Source: Perkinsus marinus ATCC 50983 (lineage: Eukaryota > Perkinsozoa > Perkinsida > Perkinsidae). Taken from it: a stretch of DNA of 64,000 nucleotides. Shown here piece after piece: positions 54,360-64,000 of this stretch. How positions within the stretch are numbered: the stretch's first letter is position 1; the number at the start of each line of letters is the position of its first letter. Below the pieces are notes generated by a model. It saw nothing but the letters and a program-made list of their open reading frames with translations, had not been told where the DNA came from and ran no database searches. The stretch is from contig NW_003208655.1 of NCBI RefSeq assembly GCF_000006405.1, positions 551,652 through 615,651 on the forward strand, written 5' to 3'. Both the position numbers and the translations under genes were made by a program.

Positions 54360-54850
54360 GTCCAAATCCTTCCAGGCGATCGTTACACCAATATTGTGAA
54401 ATGCTATATCGACCCTTACATGCGATACTTACCCTTAAAATACGATCCCAATTCGATTATAAATTTCCCAATCCCTTCGAAAGCTGCGATCACCATTAGC
54501 CTCCCTCAACTACACAACAACAGCACTTGATAGGAACAACGACTTCAGCAACATGTCTGGTATAAATCAAGTAAGCGCGCTCCTCCATCTCCCAAACGCC
54601 ATGCCACATAAGTGTTGATGATAATGGATTATACCCTACGAAAAGTATAGCTCGCCTGTGACACGGACGCAGTAGCAATAAGAGACGAAACCACTACCGA
54701 GGAGGGTAAATATCCAATCACTTAGTACGAAAATTTCGGAAAAATTTTTGCCGAAAATTCTCGAGAAATTCGGTTTTTATCAAGTCATTTTAATCTCTCC
54801 TCTCACGTGAATGATCTCCTCGAAATAATACAGGAAGATCGTTCTAGATT
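54360..54850. other. No gene recognised
   Basis: About 490 nt upstream of the CDKAL1-like gene. Short frames only; AT-rich near 54720-54790. Confidence 0.5.
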
Positions 54851-56180
54851 GAACGAGGAAAGATAACCGCTGAATATGACGGAGTCGTTGCCACTCCCAC
54901 CTTGAACACTCCTGATTCCATGCCCATCTTCATCAACTTCACCAGCCATCTCAGCTCAGTAGTCTCAACATCAAAAATGCTCGACTGGGCAGTGTACACG
55001 CCTGATAAGATAACGACTCAGGTTCGACCCTCCCCGACGTATTGAAGTGAATATATTGACACCGTACAATAAGACAATTATAAATTCTCCTCAACCTAAC
55101 GAATCGATCACCAGGGCGAGCGCTACTCCCTCTCGAGTAAACCACCTTCACCAACAAGGAACACATAAGCCCAACTCAAGTTCATACCAAGAGCCAACTC
55201 CGCCTCCTCATAAGCTGCTAATATTACGTACAACGTCTTCGCAAGATTCTCTTCTCCCTGCACAAACTTCTCCCATGCCTGACAAATCATCAATCTCACA
55301 ATTTCGTGGCGCGCGACAAATCTCATCATCATCCATACACCCACCACCACATATTCTTCTAGGGTGCGTCAAATTCTTGTTAAGGTTGACCGCTCACCCC
55401 CAGTTCCAGACTCTACCCGTTGAAGTGGAGATAGCTCTAATAAGCTATCCACTTCGGCATCAACAAAAACCACGAATAGAAGCATACTGAGCGCATTTCA
55501 ATTGTCCCTCAAAGTGGAGGCAGACAACCCATTCCCATCCATATAAGTACCTCTCCCTGCATATCATCAGCCGCATTATAAACCCGACCGGCCGCTGACC
55601 TTGGTGAAACCTCCTCAAGCTGTACCGAACTACGACGACTACTCCAAGGGCTCAGAATCTGCCTGTTTATTCTCCTCCTGAAAATCGAGCTACCGAAAAC
55701 TCAGCAAAACAATACCAAAAATTAGAGGGAACGCACCGTTGTAATTAAACCATCTTACCGCCTCAGTCGTCGCCTCTCCCGAGCCACCACATACTCGTAC
55801 AAGAAGTAACGCATAACGTGCAACGGGATGGTGATAGTCCTTGACCTGACACTGCACTACNNNNNNNNNNNNNNNNNNNNNNNNNNNNNNNNNNNNNNNN
55901 NNNNNNNNNNNNNNNNNNNNNNNNNNNNNNNNNNNNNNNNNNNNNNNNNNNNNNNNNNNNACTACTACTATACCCCCACGATAACACATCCATCCGGTAT
56001 TCACTACTTCATTTCCCTTCGTATAGTCACCCAACACTGTGCCAGCCACCTAGCATAGGGCGTCCGATTCGGGTTTTTCCGCACGTTATAAGCAATTTTA
56101 TCCCCGTCCTTTCGTTTCATCTCCTCCATTTTCCTCTTCTTCTTATCCAGGATCGCCGCCACGTGCTCTTCTACCTGCAA
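54850..56180 (-). CDS. Hypothetical exons, unrecognised (interrupted by gap)
   Basis: Candidate exons: VEEHVAAILDKKKRKMEEMK with YNVRKNPNRTPYAR (56060-56170), MAGTVLGDYTKGNEVVNTGW (about 55970-56049), HEIVRLMICQAWEKFVQGEE with NLAKTLYVILAAYEEAELAL (55140-55310), and VYTAQSSIFDVETTELRWLV (about 54870-54995). A tRNA-like arm (55017-55045, CAGGTTCGACCCTCCCCG) lies between the last two. The 100-N gap at 55861 prevents a full model. No family recognised. Confidence 0.4.
55300..55318 (+). repeat. Intron core motif, variant
   Basis: AATTTCGTGGCGCGCGACA, one or two bases different from the family core. It lies next to the exon HEIVRLMICQAW on the minus strand. Confidence 0.65.
55861..55960. other. 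Assembly gap (100 N)
   Basis: Placeholder gap inside a hypothetical minus-strand gene, beside a short CTA tract. Confidence 1.
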
Positions 56181-56434
56181 ACCTCAGCCTAACTATACCG
56201 TATTACACTTATAGATTTTATCCACGTCTATATTTCCGCAAGAAATCGATTATGAATTCGAGAGAAACCTCACAGTAGGAGCATCCGATGCAGCTCCAAT
56301 ACGCTTAGGAGCATATCTCCTAAAGTTTCTCTCGATAATCAGCCTAAGAACTCCACTCGAGAAGACTGCCAACCATCGAGATCGATTTCTCACGATGTGG
56401 CCGAGGTGTGGTACGACAGGAATTAAAAATTCGG

Positions 56435-57079
56435 CTAAAAACCAAACCCAGTACTCACTTGTGTTTCAGTGAACATATATGATATGCGCTTCTCCTTCCC
56501 AACACCCACATGCACCACCTCAGCCAGAGTAGTAATAGCAATTTTTCGCTGACCACCTTGCGCACAAGTACTTTTCACGAGCACAGACAGCCCAAAGGTG
56601 CTTTCTGTATACTCCTTAGGAATTCTGCCAATCCATACCAACACCCCAGCCTCCTTACCCTCAACACTACAGCAGCTATTCCTAGCGCTAGGCTTTGACC
56701 GATAGTCGCTCCCATACGCCCACAGTTTACACTTTCTATTCAAGCAGCGAACCGCCACTTTCAATCGCATACCATAACCGAACTCCCATTCGAACTTCGG
56801 CAGTTCAATTGCAAAATACCTGGGCACGTTCAAAGAGATATCGCATTGAAGTTCTTGTGGACACTTCATCGTAGTTCTAGGAGCAGCAACGCTAGCACGA
56901 GGCACCGCCGCAACTGTGGTTCTCTTCTTGCCGACCTCTGCCAACTTCAACCAGCTTTCTGCGATACGTTTTTCAACATCCACCAATAATTCGGCGAAGG
57001 CAAGATGATCCCCCCTTGAAGAGGGTTCCAAGTCAGGCTTAGTATCTTCCAGTGCGAGCTGCTTCTCACTTGCAGCCAT
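56435..57079 (-). CDS. Hypothetical protein, first exon
   Basis: The start ATG at 57079 gives MAASEKQLALEDTKPDLEPS, LAFAELLVDVEKRIAESWLK (helical), then MKCPQELQCDISLNVPRYFA, EWEFGYGMRLKVAVRCLNRK and TESTFGLSVLVKSTCAQGGQ. About 206 codons to a donor at GTGAGTACTGG near 56460. Likely spliced to the exons downstream (56170 and beyond). No family recognised. Confidence 0.5.
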   Translation of the reverse strand: MAASEKQLALEDTKPDLEPSSRGDHLAFAELLVDVEKRIAESWLKLAEVGKKRTTVAAVPRASVAAPRTTMKCPQELQCDISLNVPRYFAIELPKFEWEFGYGMRLKVAVRCLNRKCKLWAYGSDYRSKPSARNSCCSVEGKEAGVLVWIGRIPKEYTESTFGLSVLVKSTCAQGGQRKIAITTLAEVVHVGVGKEKRISYMFTETQVSTGFGF

Positions 57080-58139
57080 TTACAACTACAATACTAACGA
57101 GATCACGCGCTGAAAATACTAAGGCCACAAGTCTAGAGAGCTACACCGATATTCACGAACGAGGAATCCAAACGCTGAAGCAGGTTAGTTTCAATCGCTC
57201 ATGATACAGCTCTAAGACCAGTCATCAAAAGATAACACTATCGCAGTGGGCTTTTTAATGAACCGTATGAAAAATGCATGAGAAATTTCGCCACCGGGGA
57301 TTGAACCAGCGATCAAATCCGCACCGGCATAGATATGGGATATGCTTCCGCTCGTCAACATTTTTTCCTCTACTGTCAACTTTTTCGCGCTCGCCCTACG
57401 GACAAAATTCATTAAATCAGAGTGTCTCGTTCGACCTGCCTTATCCTGTTAAGGACGTAACTGAAAACTTAGAGACCCTATAGCGGGTCCTCTCTTGAAC
57501 ACGGCCACTACTCCGGTGCCTGGTTCACATGAGTAACATACTCAGCTTGGATAACAGTTCGGGTTTCGGGCGCCCCGTCGAATTTCGGGTTGGGTTTCGG
57601 CTTACCATTTCACCGGTAATTTCTTCTCTTCTGGGGAAGCTCGTTGTTTGGATTGCACTTGCATCACAGACTGTAATTTACAGTCATTACTCGGGTAACA
57701 GTTTTTAGCGTGCGAGCGGCCACGCTACTGTGATTGTCGTGTGAGTTAACCCTCAGTCTGTTCTTATATCAGTCCATACCGCACTTCTTGCAAATGATAG
57801 GGCGCCAAGATTAGAATTTCTCGCCGCTGACCGCCCACGGCCAGAAGGGCGTGTTGGCAATAGCATCGAGCTTGCATTGAAGTACCTTCTAATTATCGCT
57901 ATAACAACAGGCGACTTGAGATGTCAGAAAATTCGTTAGTCTTCAACCTTATACGGCTTATACGATTGATAACAGATTCTATTAGCAACTACATACCACA
58001 AAGTGAAGTCCCAAAAAAGTCTAACATTTCCCCTCCCCAATGACTGCTTCACTCCATCGAGTGTTGGCAGTAAAAAATACTAGTCACCAGCAGCATTGCT
58101 TCTTGGACACATTGTGGCACGCCTTTTACGCTTGATTCG
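57080..58139. other. Intergenic; tRNA-like arm and palindrome
   Basis: No gene recognised. 57270-57345 (minus) reads GATCGCTGGTTCAATCCCCG, a tRNA-like arm upstream of the 57079 start. 57669-57685 is a 1-nt-spacer palindrome (GACTGTAA-T-TTACAGTC). The remainder contains nothing I recognise. Confidence 0.55.
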
Positions 58140-59687
58140 CTACTTGACCACTGCTTGAGTTCGATCTGGCTGATAACGGCCATGAGCGAGGAAGCCTTCT
58201 GAGCTTATGAAGAGCTTCCGTTGGAGCATCGAGACAGCCAGAGTGACGATGATACTGCTTCCCATCACAACGAGAAATACAATCATCGCAGTTGACGAAT
58301 AAAGTCCGCCTGGCAAAGTGTACATTATGAACCCACCCGCGAAAGTGCCATACGTAGCCCAGCCGTACATTAGTATAGCGAGGTTAGCAGCAAGAACACC
58401 ACATACCGCGCCAAAGGTTGTTACCATCGAGTAAAGACCACAGTACGCAGGCATGCAAATGGTAGCAGCAACAAGATCGGCGACAAGGAAAAGATTGATG
58501 ACCGATATTCCCCTCATAGCAAGGGCGATCGCCGGGATGTTCATCAGGACCAATAGCAGTCTACCCCAGTTGAGACTCCAACCACGCTTCACAAACTCGG
58601 CCGCGAACACAGAGAGGAGCGCTGACTGTAGCGAATCGACACTCGACGTGCTGAGACATATGGCGAGGACCACTACAGCCCCAACCGCCGCGTTCGGCAA
58701 TACTCCCAGCAGATCGAAGAATGCCAATGCCTTCGTGTAAGGATGCAAAGTAAGGTGAGGTACCGGACGAGCTCGATCCTGTGCTTCAGCGAGCATGCCT
58801 AGGATACCAAAGGCGAGCATAGTGAGGAACACGAGGGAGCCACCGAGGAGCAAGCCCATCCTGAGATTGAAGTCGTTCTTGGCTGCCCATACCCGTTGCC
58901 AAACGACCATATCGAGCAACTGGAAACCGAGAATAGCCAAGACGAGCGTGATGAGACTTTCCAAGCCCAAAGTAGTAAAGTTGGCAACAGCATTCCAGTT
59001 AGCAGTAGTGACGGTCACATTGGTCGAGGTGGCGACCACAGCAAAGACTATGAGGCCAACTGCGGCTAAGCCCTGCGCCATATCGGTAAGAATGGACACG
59101 GGAAGGCCGGCTACTAGAGTGTAACTTAAAGTGATTACGGCAACTGAGAGTGTTGATAGCCAAACTGGGATGCCAGAGAAGATTTCAATAACCTGACCAA
59201 CGGCAGTGTATTCAGCCGTCATGCTGATCCACATTATGAAGATAGACACCAGTACTGCATACACTTGGACGAGGCGACCAAATCTGGCCAGAATCCAGTC
59301 AGTTGCCGCGTACCCTTCACTGCCCCCCGCAGACATATAGGAGTTCAACTTTGCTCTTATCCTCACACCGAGTATCCAGATGATAGCCATAGGGACGACA
59401 CAAGCGAGTGCATACCCGATCACCCCCCACCAACCCAGAAATGTCCCAACTTCAGGCGCAGCATAAATAACCCACGTACCCATACCACTAGCGAAATACG
59501 ACGCTCCAATCCATGCCCAGCTGAAGCGTTTCCTGGCAACATAGAAGTCCTCTTGGGCATCAGTATTTGCCTGTACCATGACGCGGTAACGGAATAGTAG
59601 TAGTACATAGGCGACAGCCGCGAAGACGCCTAGAGTGATGTAAAGGATGAGGTAGCCCGAAAGCTTAGAGAGTCGATACGATAGCAT
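58140..59687 (-). CDS. Sodium:solute symporter family transporter (SSS/SLC5-like)
   Basis: Single exon, 515 residues. About 13 hydrophobic segments start with YLILYITLGVFAAVAYVLLL. Family features are a large N-terminal FYVARKRFSWAWIGASYFAS block with ASYFASGMGTW, SYTLVAGLPVSILTDMAQGL, GFQLLDMVVWQRVWAAKN, and ICLSTSSVDSLQSALLSVFA, the conserved S-S-x-D-S-L Na-site region. Overall it looks closest to the DUR3-like urea/polyamine branch, but the substrate is not determined by sequence. Intronless, unlike most neighbours. Start at 59687 is the first ATG before the first helix. Confidence 0.88.
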   Translation of the reverse strand: MLSYRLSKLSGYLILYITLGVFAAVAYVLLLFRYRVMVQANTDAQEDFYVARKRFSWAWIGASYFASGMGTWVIYAAPEVGTFLGWWGVIGYALACVVPMAIIWILGVRIRAKLNSYMSAGGSEGYAATDWILARFGRLVQVYAVLVSIFIMWISMTAEYTAVGQVIEIFSGIPVWLSTLSVAVITLSYTLVAGLPVSILTDMAQGLAAVGLIVFAVVATSTNVTVTTANWNAVANFTTLGLESLITLVLAILGFQLLDMVVWQRVWAAKNDFNLRMGLLLGGSLVFLTMLAFGILGMLAEAQDRARPVPHLTLHPYTKALAFFDLLGVLPNAAVGAVVVLAICLSTSSVDSLQSALLSVFAAEFVKRGWSLNWGRLLLVLMNIPAIALAMRGISVINLFLVADLVAATICMPAYCGLYSMVTTFGAVCGVLAANLAILMYGWATYGTFAGGFIMYTLPGGLYSSTAMIVFLVVMGSSIIVTLAVSMLQRKLFISSEGFLAHGRYQPDRTQAVVK

Positions 59688-59689
59688 GG

Positions 59690-61345
59690 TCGTCGTTGAT
59701 GTTGTTGATTACTCGCTTCCTACGCAGGTGTTGTCCTGATCAGGTTCTAACGGTGTGATCTCAGCAAGTACCAAGGAGGAGCAATGATACGAGCACCCGT
59801 GCGAGTGGAAAAGAATGAATAACCTACAAGGAACCAACTAGTCAACGGAATATCACGTTGTCTGGTGGTATACAGTGAATTTATCCTAGCACGCGTGGGG
59901 AAAATGAAGAGCAAAATTCGAACTGCACGCATAGTCCGTGTTGTGATTGTTCTTGCGTGCAGATGCATAGTAGTAAACCTTTCGGGACTTTTTTCAATAG
60001 CTCGTATGCTAAAGCCCAGGTTTATCCTTTACCCTCCCAGGGAGGGAGGGAGGGAGGGCCTCCCTCGTCCTTACAATAGAGAACACTGCGTCCTTTGTTT
60101 GTGTTACACTGGCACGCAGAAGTTCTATCACATCACTAACGATACGACAGAAATCGCTAGATGGTTTAGACTGTATCCCCGAGCCAACTGAAAAGGACCA
60201 CCCTCAGATGTTGTGGCTCTAGAGTTTCCTCCTGAAAACTGATATAGTGTCCTGCTCGTCATCATGGCATGGTATAACTCCTATTCCTCTTCGCTCCGCC
60301 TTGCTAAGTACCAGAGTTGACTCCCAACAAGAGCTCAACTATGGCGCAGAAAAGCCTTTTGTATATGCGTGCAAGGGTGTAAGGGCATAATTGATTGTTG
60401 AAGAGCGCAAGTAATACAATAGTTGTAGTTGTGCAGAGTGCACAACTATGGAATCTTAGCTTAGCTCGAAGCTAGTTGATGACTTTATGAGTACGATTGT
60501 AGATAGAATCTCTAGATTCCATTAACTATTGCCTTGAGTTCCCAAATGGTTAACAAAAGTGCAAGAATAACCATTCCCACTTGCTAGAGTCACAGTAGTG
60601 AACACAGAGTGACTCGGATAGAGAGACACAATGCTTGACCACGAAATACAGCTGCCTTGTCCTCGCATGCCAACAACTCCTTACAGTTGTGAACGGATCT
60701 ACTCGGAGTCGTGATTGAATCATCCGTTGATACTCTAGGTAGTCGATGCTACTGACTCCGGCAACACGATCTCCCGAGGTATCAGATAATAACGGAGTGC
60801 AGAGACCTTGTGTACCACACCATCAACACCTTGTGTTATAACATACCAGAAATGGTCATCGCACATATCCCATCTCAGCAGGAACGGTCACCAATCCCAG
60901 TCCGATACGTACACGTACCATCATACTGTGTAAATACCCAGACTCAACTGCTATGCATTGCACGACACAACCCATTGTGATCTCTACTAGCCTCAAACTG
61001 CTAACACCAGTCGACGAACCCTCAATACTACTGAGCTAACAGTTCATCTCTTGTGCGAAGAACCGTTTCGTCAGAAATACGCGGGCAAAGCAACAGCGAC
61101 ACTTTCGCTATATTTTTACGCCGGCGAGCAGTCAACGGGAGACAGAATGATACCCTGCTTGCCTTCTGAATCGCCCTGGTCGGGTCGGAATTTTTGCTCA
61201 CGCACGGACGGACGAACGGATGCACGCGAGTGTCCCGCTCGCTCCGCAATTCATGAGTGCAGTTGTAGACTCGGCTAATAATACATTGATGCATCTGAAG
61301 TGTGCGTTACACGCATGTGAAAGGCTATTGAGAGCCCAAGAGCAA
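59690..61345. other. No gene recognised; repeat-rich margin
   Basis: Short frames only. 60038-60060 is a (GGGA)n tract. 60426-60448 is a palindrome with 10-nt arms and a 3-nt spacer (TAGTTGTGCA .. TGCACAACTA). 60690-60775 is inverted relative to 2600-2690. Confidence 0.55.
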
Positions 61346-61394
61346 TGAGGAGAAACCAAGCAAGAGGCGGTAGATAAGCTTTACACCAAAGTAT

Positions 61395-61416
61395 GGCTCG
61401 GGGCCCGAGCCTCGGG
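61395..61416. repeat. Zigzag double palindrome, 1-nt spacers
   Basis: GGCTCGGG-G-CCCGAGCC (61395-61411) overlaps CCCGAG-C-CTCGGG (61404-61416). The left-hand copy (about 6975) reads simply GGGCTCGGGCTC on the equivalent strand. Confidence 0.85.
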
Positions 61417-61464
61417 TTTGGTGAAGAAACCAGCTTTTGGCTACCCTACGGCTCTTAAAGAGTC

Positions 61465-61535
61465 GCATCAACATCAATGCCGATTGGTTAGTAAAGGGTC
61501 ACTCTTTACTGACCAATCGGCATTGATGTTGATGC
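61465..61535. repeat. Long palindrome, 35-nt arms, 1-nt spacer
   Basis: The left arm starts GCATCAACATCAATGCCGAT. The centre is one C at 61500. The right arm pairs at 33 of 35 positions. The inverted sister copy near 6905-6925 has only a single arm, so the palindrome arose after duplication. Confidence 0.95.
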
Positions 61536-62728
61536 AGATTCAAAAAGTCAAGTGTTGATCACAGCTCCAAATGCCCTACCACGGAGCCATCGGAAGTTCA
61601 GAGACTTTGAAAGAGTTCAAGGCTGACATTAGTTATGCGCACGCCAGGCTGATATTAAATATCAGCCTCAAAGGCCTCACTGTGAAGTTGAAGGACCGAT
61701 GATGATGATGATTCAGACTACGACTGTACAGACTCAGAGCCCCTCTGGCCCGATACTGGTTCAATCGCTTACACTGGACCTCAACCCGGGTTGTTGTATC
61801 GCTTTGATGGGGCCTAGTAATAGCACTCTCATACGCTTCGTGCTCCTCTTTGGTGGATGACTAATCGGGTGGAAGTGGCAAGTCGGCGCTTCTTCGTACA
61901 CTCAATGGGACATGGCCGATATATGAGTGGCTTTCGTTCACGACGTGACCGTCACGTGTATCGTTCCATGCGTTTGGCATGCTTTGGTGAGCTGGCTCGT
62001 CCCAAACATGGGGTTGTACTAGGACCCCAAGGACTGTATATGCTTAGAGAGTTCAGCACTAAGCAACAAATCACGTAGGTTGGCAGATAGATGTCTTTGG
62101 AGTTACTAGAGGTTTTCAAATATCCCGATGGCCCCCCAGTGAGCCCTGCTGCTGAGGACAGAGTAGCGCAATGCATGCGTATACGTGAGGAGCTGTTAGT
62201 ATCCACCCTAGTTTCGACTCCTTGGTGCCAGGCGAGCTCGATAAGCTTTCTGGCCGCCACACCTTTCCCGAGGCGGAGCAGGAGAAAGTCGTATTGGCTG
62301 ACTACTACTTAGACTAAGCGCGCATCTCAAGCAGTCATCAATGAGAGCGAACTTTGTTCTATGATGGAGAGGTCGAGCCAATACGACTAAGTGACAATAC
62401 TAAGTGACTTAGTGGGAAGTAAAACTTACTCGCCCGGACAGAACGTCAGCATTAGACAGATCATATACACCCGTCTATTTAAGATACCGATTTGAAGCTC
62501 ATTGGTGAAGTAATCTCTCTGTCATGCTGACTGTCACAGTCAGACTGTGGTGTTGTTATGGTCTGTTCAAAACCCGACATGGTGCACTTCACAACTTCTA
62601 TTCAGGTGGAAACGCTATCCCACTATGTGTAATTCGATGGGATCCTGACGTTGCATAATAAGTTAACTCCACCGTGCCACAGCTTCACCGTCTGCACGTT
62701 GGCGGACGTCAGGGATGATAAGTTGCTG

Positions 62729-62755
62729 TCAGCGTCAGCAAATTGCTGACGCTGA
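62729..62755. repeat. Palindrome, 13-nt arms, 1-nt spacer
   Basis: TCAGCGTCAGCAA-A-TTGCTGACGCTGA. The equivalent left-copy site (5604-5620, GCATCAGCATGAGCAATTT) has one arm only. Confidence 0.92.
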
Positions 62756-62759
62756 TGCG

Positions 62760-63540
62760 CTGAACGGCTGATGGGACAAAATTTGTTATTTTATTGTAGC
62801 TTCGAACATGTATGAAATGAGTTTGTTGCCTTTGGGAGGCCCGTATGTATATTCCATGGATCCCATCAATTTGTGAGGACGTAAAGCCTGCTGCAACATC
62901 GTGAACTCTCTTGAAATGTTGGTCGTGTCGAAGCTTCACGTTTCGTAGCATCAATTCCCAGGCCTGAGCACCATAAATGAACACAAGTCGTTGATATGAA
63001 CCAGAACCGGAGGAGTGGCCTCTCTAAATATTCGGCAAAATTGAGTCACCATTCAAATAACTTCCATAAACGACGTGTGCGCCTTCTAGTTATGTTAGCC
63101 TGAATATTAGTTGAACTCCATTAGAGTTACCCTATTATTCAGCTATTAATGAAATAAAACGAACCATCGCATGTCTATCATGGGGGAAGAAGTAATACTT
63201 TTGAAGTATGGACGAGCTGGGCTCGGATAATGGATAATACCCCAGTATGAGGGTCATAAATCCCTACTATACTCAAGTTATGAGGGGGTCTCATATTTGG
63301 ATCTTTATCTCATGTTATAGCGCGCGTAGGTGCAGTAAAGATCTTCAGGAGTATCTGAGGATCGATTAAGAAATGTATCAGACTACAAGTTACTTTCGAA
63401 GACAAGTTGTGGACGACAACTGAGCTGAGTCACAGCAGCTGAGAGCTAAGAGACTTGAGTCTTGGTTCAATGCCCTATCCACTTTCAAACATATGATTAG
63501 ATGTATTGAGCCCAGAAAGATACACAGAAACTCACCCAAT
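62760..63540 (-). repeat. Inverted duplicate of left-margin DNA
   Basis: 62760-62960 matches 5300-5600 in inverted form (AACAAATTTTGTCCCATCAG versus AACAAATTTTATCCCATCAG), and 63290-63430 matches 3920-4050 in inverted form (AGATACTC, CTACGCGCGCTATAA). A minus-strand frame at 62709-62984 reads NVKLRHDQHFKRVHDVAAGF; no family recognised. Confidence 0.7.
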
Positions 63541-63544
63541 ATAT

Positions 63545-63990
63545 TGATGAAACCCGCCTTGCTATAAAGTTCTCTTGCATGATCGTTCGTGCGTTCAACC
63601 TCTAGGTAGATTACGCCCCAGTTCGGATACTTTGTTGGAAACTGGAAGACAACAAAGATTGAAGTTTACTCCTAATGAACATTTTCCGTGAAAATGGAGG
63701 CTGCGATGCTCGACAGAGGACAGCGGCAGAGGAGTCCATCGCAGGTAGCACCTCCTTGAAGGTCTCCGAAAGGAGTGTCGATGCAATTTTCTGCCTCCGC
63801 CACTTTTCCAGGACGTAAACCTGAAAGTTCGGTTTGCAATCACAGTTCGTCCAACGGCAGGATTCGGCTAACCATAGCAATATATCCAATCATTTCATTC
63901 TTGCTCCCTTTCGGTCTGTAAAGATGATGCATGAGGAGACATCCAGCGGGAAAGGGCCAGACCACTAGATCCTCCGTCAATAGTAGGAGT
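63545..63990 (-). pseudogene. GNAT-family N-acetyltransferase, right copy (partial)
   Basis: Inverted paralogue of 3336-3881, truncated by the window end. Exon pieces on the minus strand: PKGSKNEMIGYIAM (about 63885-63930), FQVYVLEKWRRQKIASTLLS with ETFKEVLPAMDSS (63720-63830), and TNDHARELYSKAGFINI (63540-63600). The motif A and motif B regions are preserved and slightly closer to the GNAT consensus than in the left copy. No stop was seen in the visible exons, so it may be functional; the label reflects incompleteness. Confidence 0.5.
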
Positions 63991-64000
63991 GCTACTGTAG

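Larger units (their letters stand above)
61350..62720 (+). pseudogene. Broken inverted copy of the ABCD transporter 3' half
   Basis: Matches 5620-7030 in inverted orientation. Lesions: the acceptor before Walker A is GG instead of AG, a TAA lies just before SGGSGKSALL, the exon coding RLLYHRPKFALIDDC is inverted in place (62322-62387), and VETLSHYV is followed by TAA where the left copy has CAA. Palindromes with 1-nt spacers were gained at 61395-61416, 61465-61535, 62399-62413 and 62527-62543. Confidence 0.85.

Noticed and set aside
58140-59687. Bacterial contamination because of an intronless transporter
   Set aside because: It sits on the same contig as split eukaryotic genes with no change in base composition that I can see, and SSS transporters of this type are common in eukaryotes.
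61465-61535. A rho-independent terminator or structured ncRNA
   Set aside because: A one-base centre cannot form a normal loop, the context is a pseudogene copy, and the sister segment lacks it.

Overview
The window is nuclear DNA of an intron-rich protist. Most genes are split by short introns, usually about 37-90 nt with GT..AG ends, and many exons were placed by protein similarity across them. Protein families are eukaryotic throughout (TSR1, NOL10/Enp2, RPB6, histone H4, an ARIADNE-type RBR ligase, ALKBH8, CDKAL1, TTC38, an ABCD half-transporter). My best guess is an alveolate of the Perkinsus type, from overall style and one spliced-leader-like relic near 41.57 kb; the genus is inference only. 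There are three 100-base assembly gaps (13453, 31752, 55861).

Layout. 1-9.2 kb: a repeat-rich margin with direct duplications, a GNAT acetyltransferase and an ABCD-type ABC transporter gene on the minus strand. 9.6-13.4 kb: cysteine synthase with decayed internal exon copies. 14.3-20.9 kb: a compact cluster of TSR1 and NOL10 (both small-subunit ribosome biogenesis), with RPB6 divergent from NOL10. 22-29.3 kb: an RBR E3 ligase and an ankyrin-repeat protein. 29.4-35.7 kb: several unrecognised minus-strand genes. 35.8-40.3 kb: an F-box-like gene and two tandem histone H4 units, one canonical and one strongly divergent. 40.6-42.5 kb: ALKBH8-like dioxygenase. 45.4-47.5 kb: TTC38-like. 48.5-52.3 kb: unrecognised helical or mitochondrial-type genes. 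52.6-54.3 kb: CDKAL1-like methylthiotransferase. 54.8-57.1 kb: unrecognised genes. 58.1-59.7 kb: sodium:solute symporter. 61.4-64 kb: a broken copy of the ABCD and GNAT genes, inverted relative to 3.3-7.0 kb.

The most interesting layer is repetitive. (1) Many introns consist of the 3' half of a tRNA-like sequence (variable loop, T-arm with TTCGANTCC, acceptor, T-run), in either orientation, with splice sites at or near the element boundaries. (2) A roughly 150-200 bp element with similar inverted ends sits in at least five introns of two genes and occurs at least nine times. (3) A third short intron family shares a core containing GTGGCGCGTGACG. Together they look like several coexisting introner-type families. 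(4) More than 30 perfect or near-perfect palindromes have exactly one unpaired central base. Where duplicated segments can be compared, the palindrome is present in one copy and absent in the other, which points to an active template-switch-like process.

Three minus-strand genes (ALKBH8-like, CDKAL1-like, cysteine synthase) could relate to tRNA modification and sulfur supply, but they are separated by tens of kilobases and I see no operon-like coupling.
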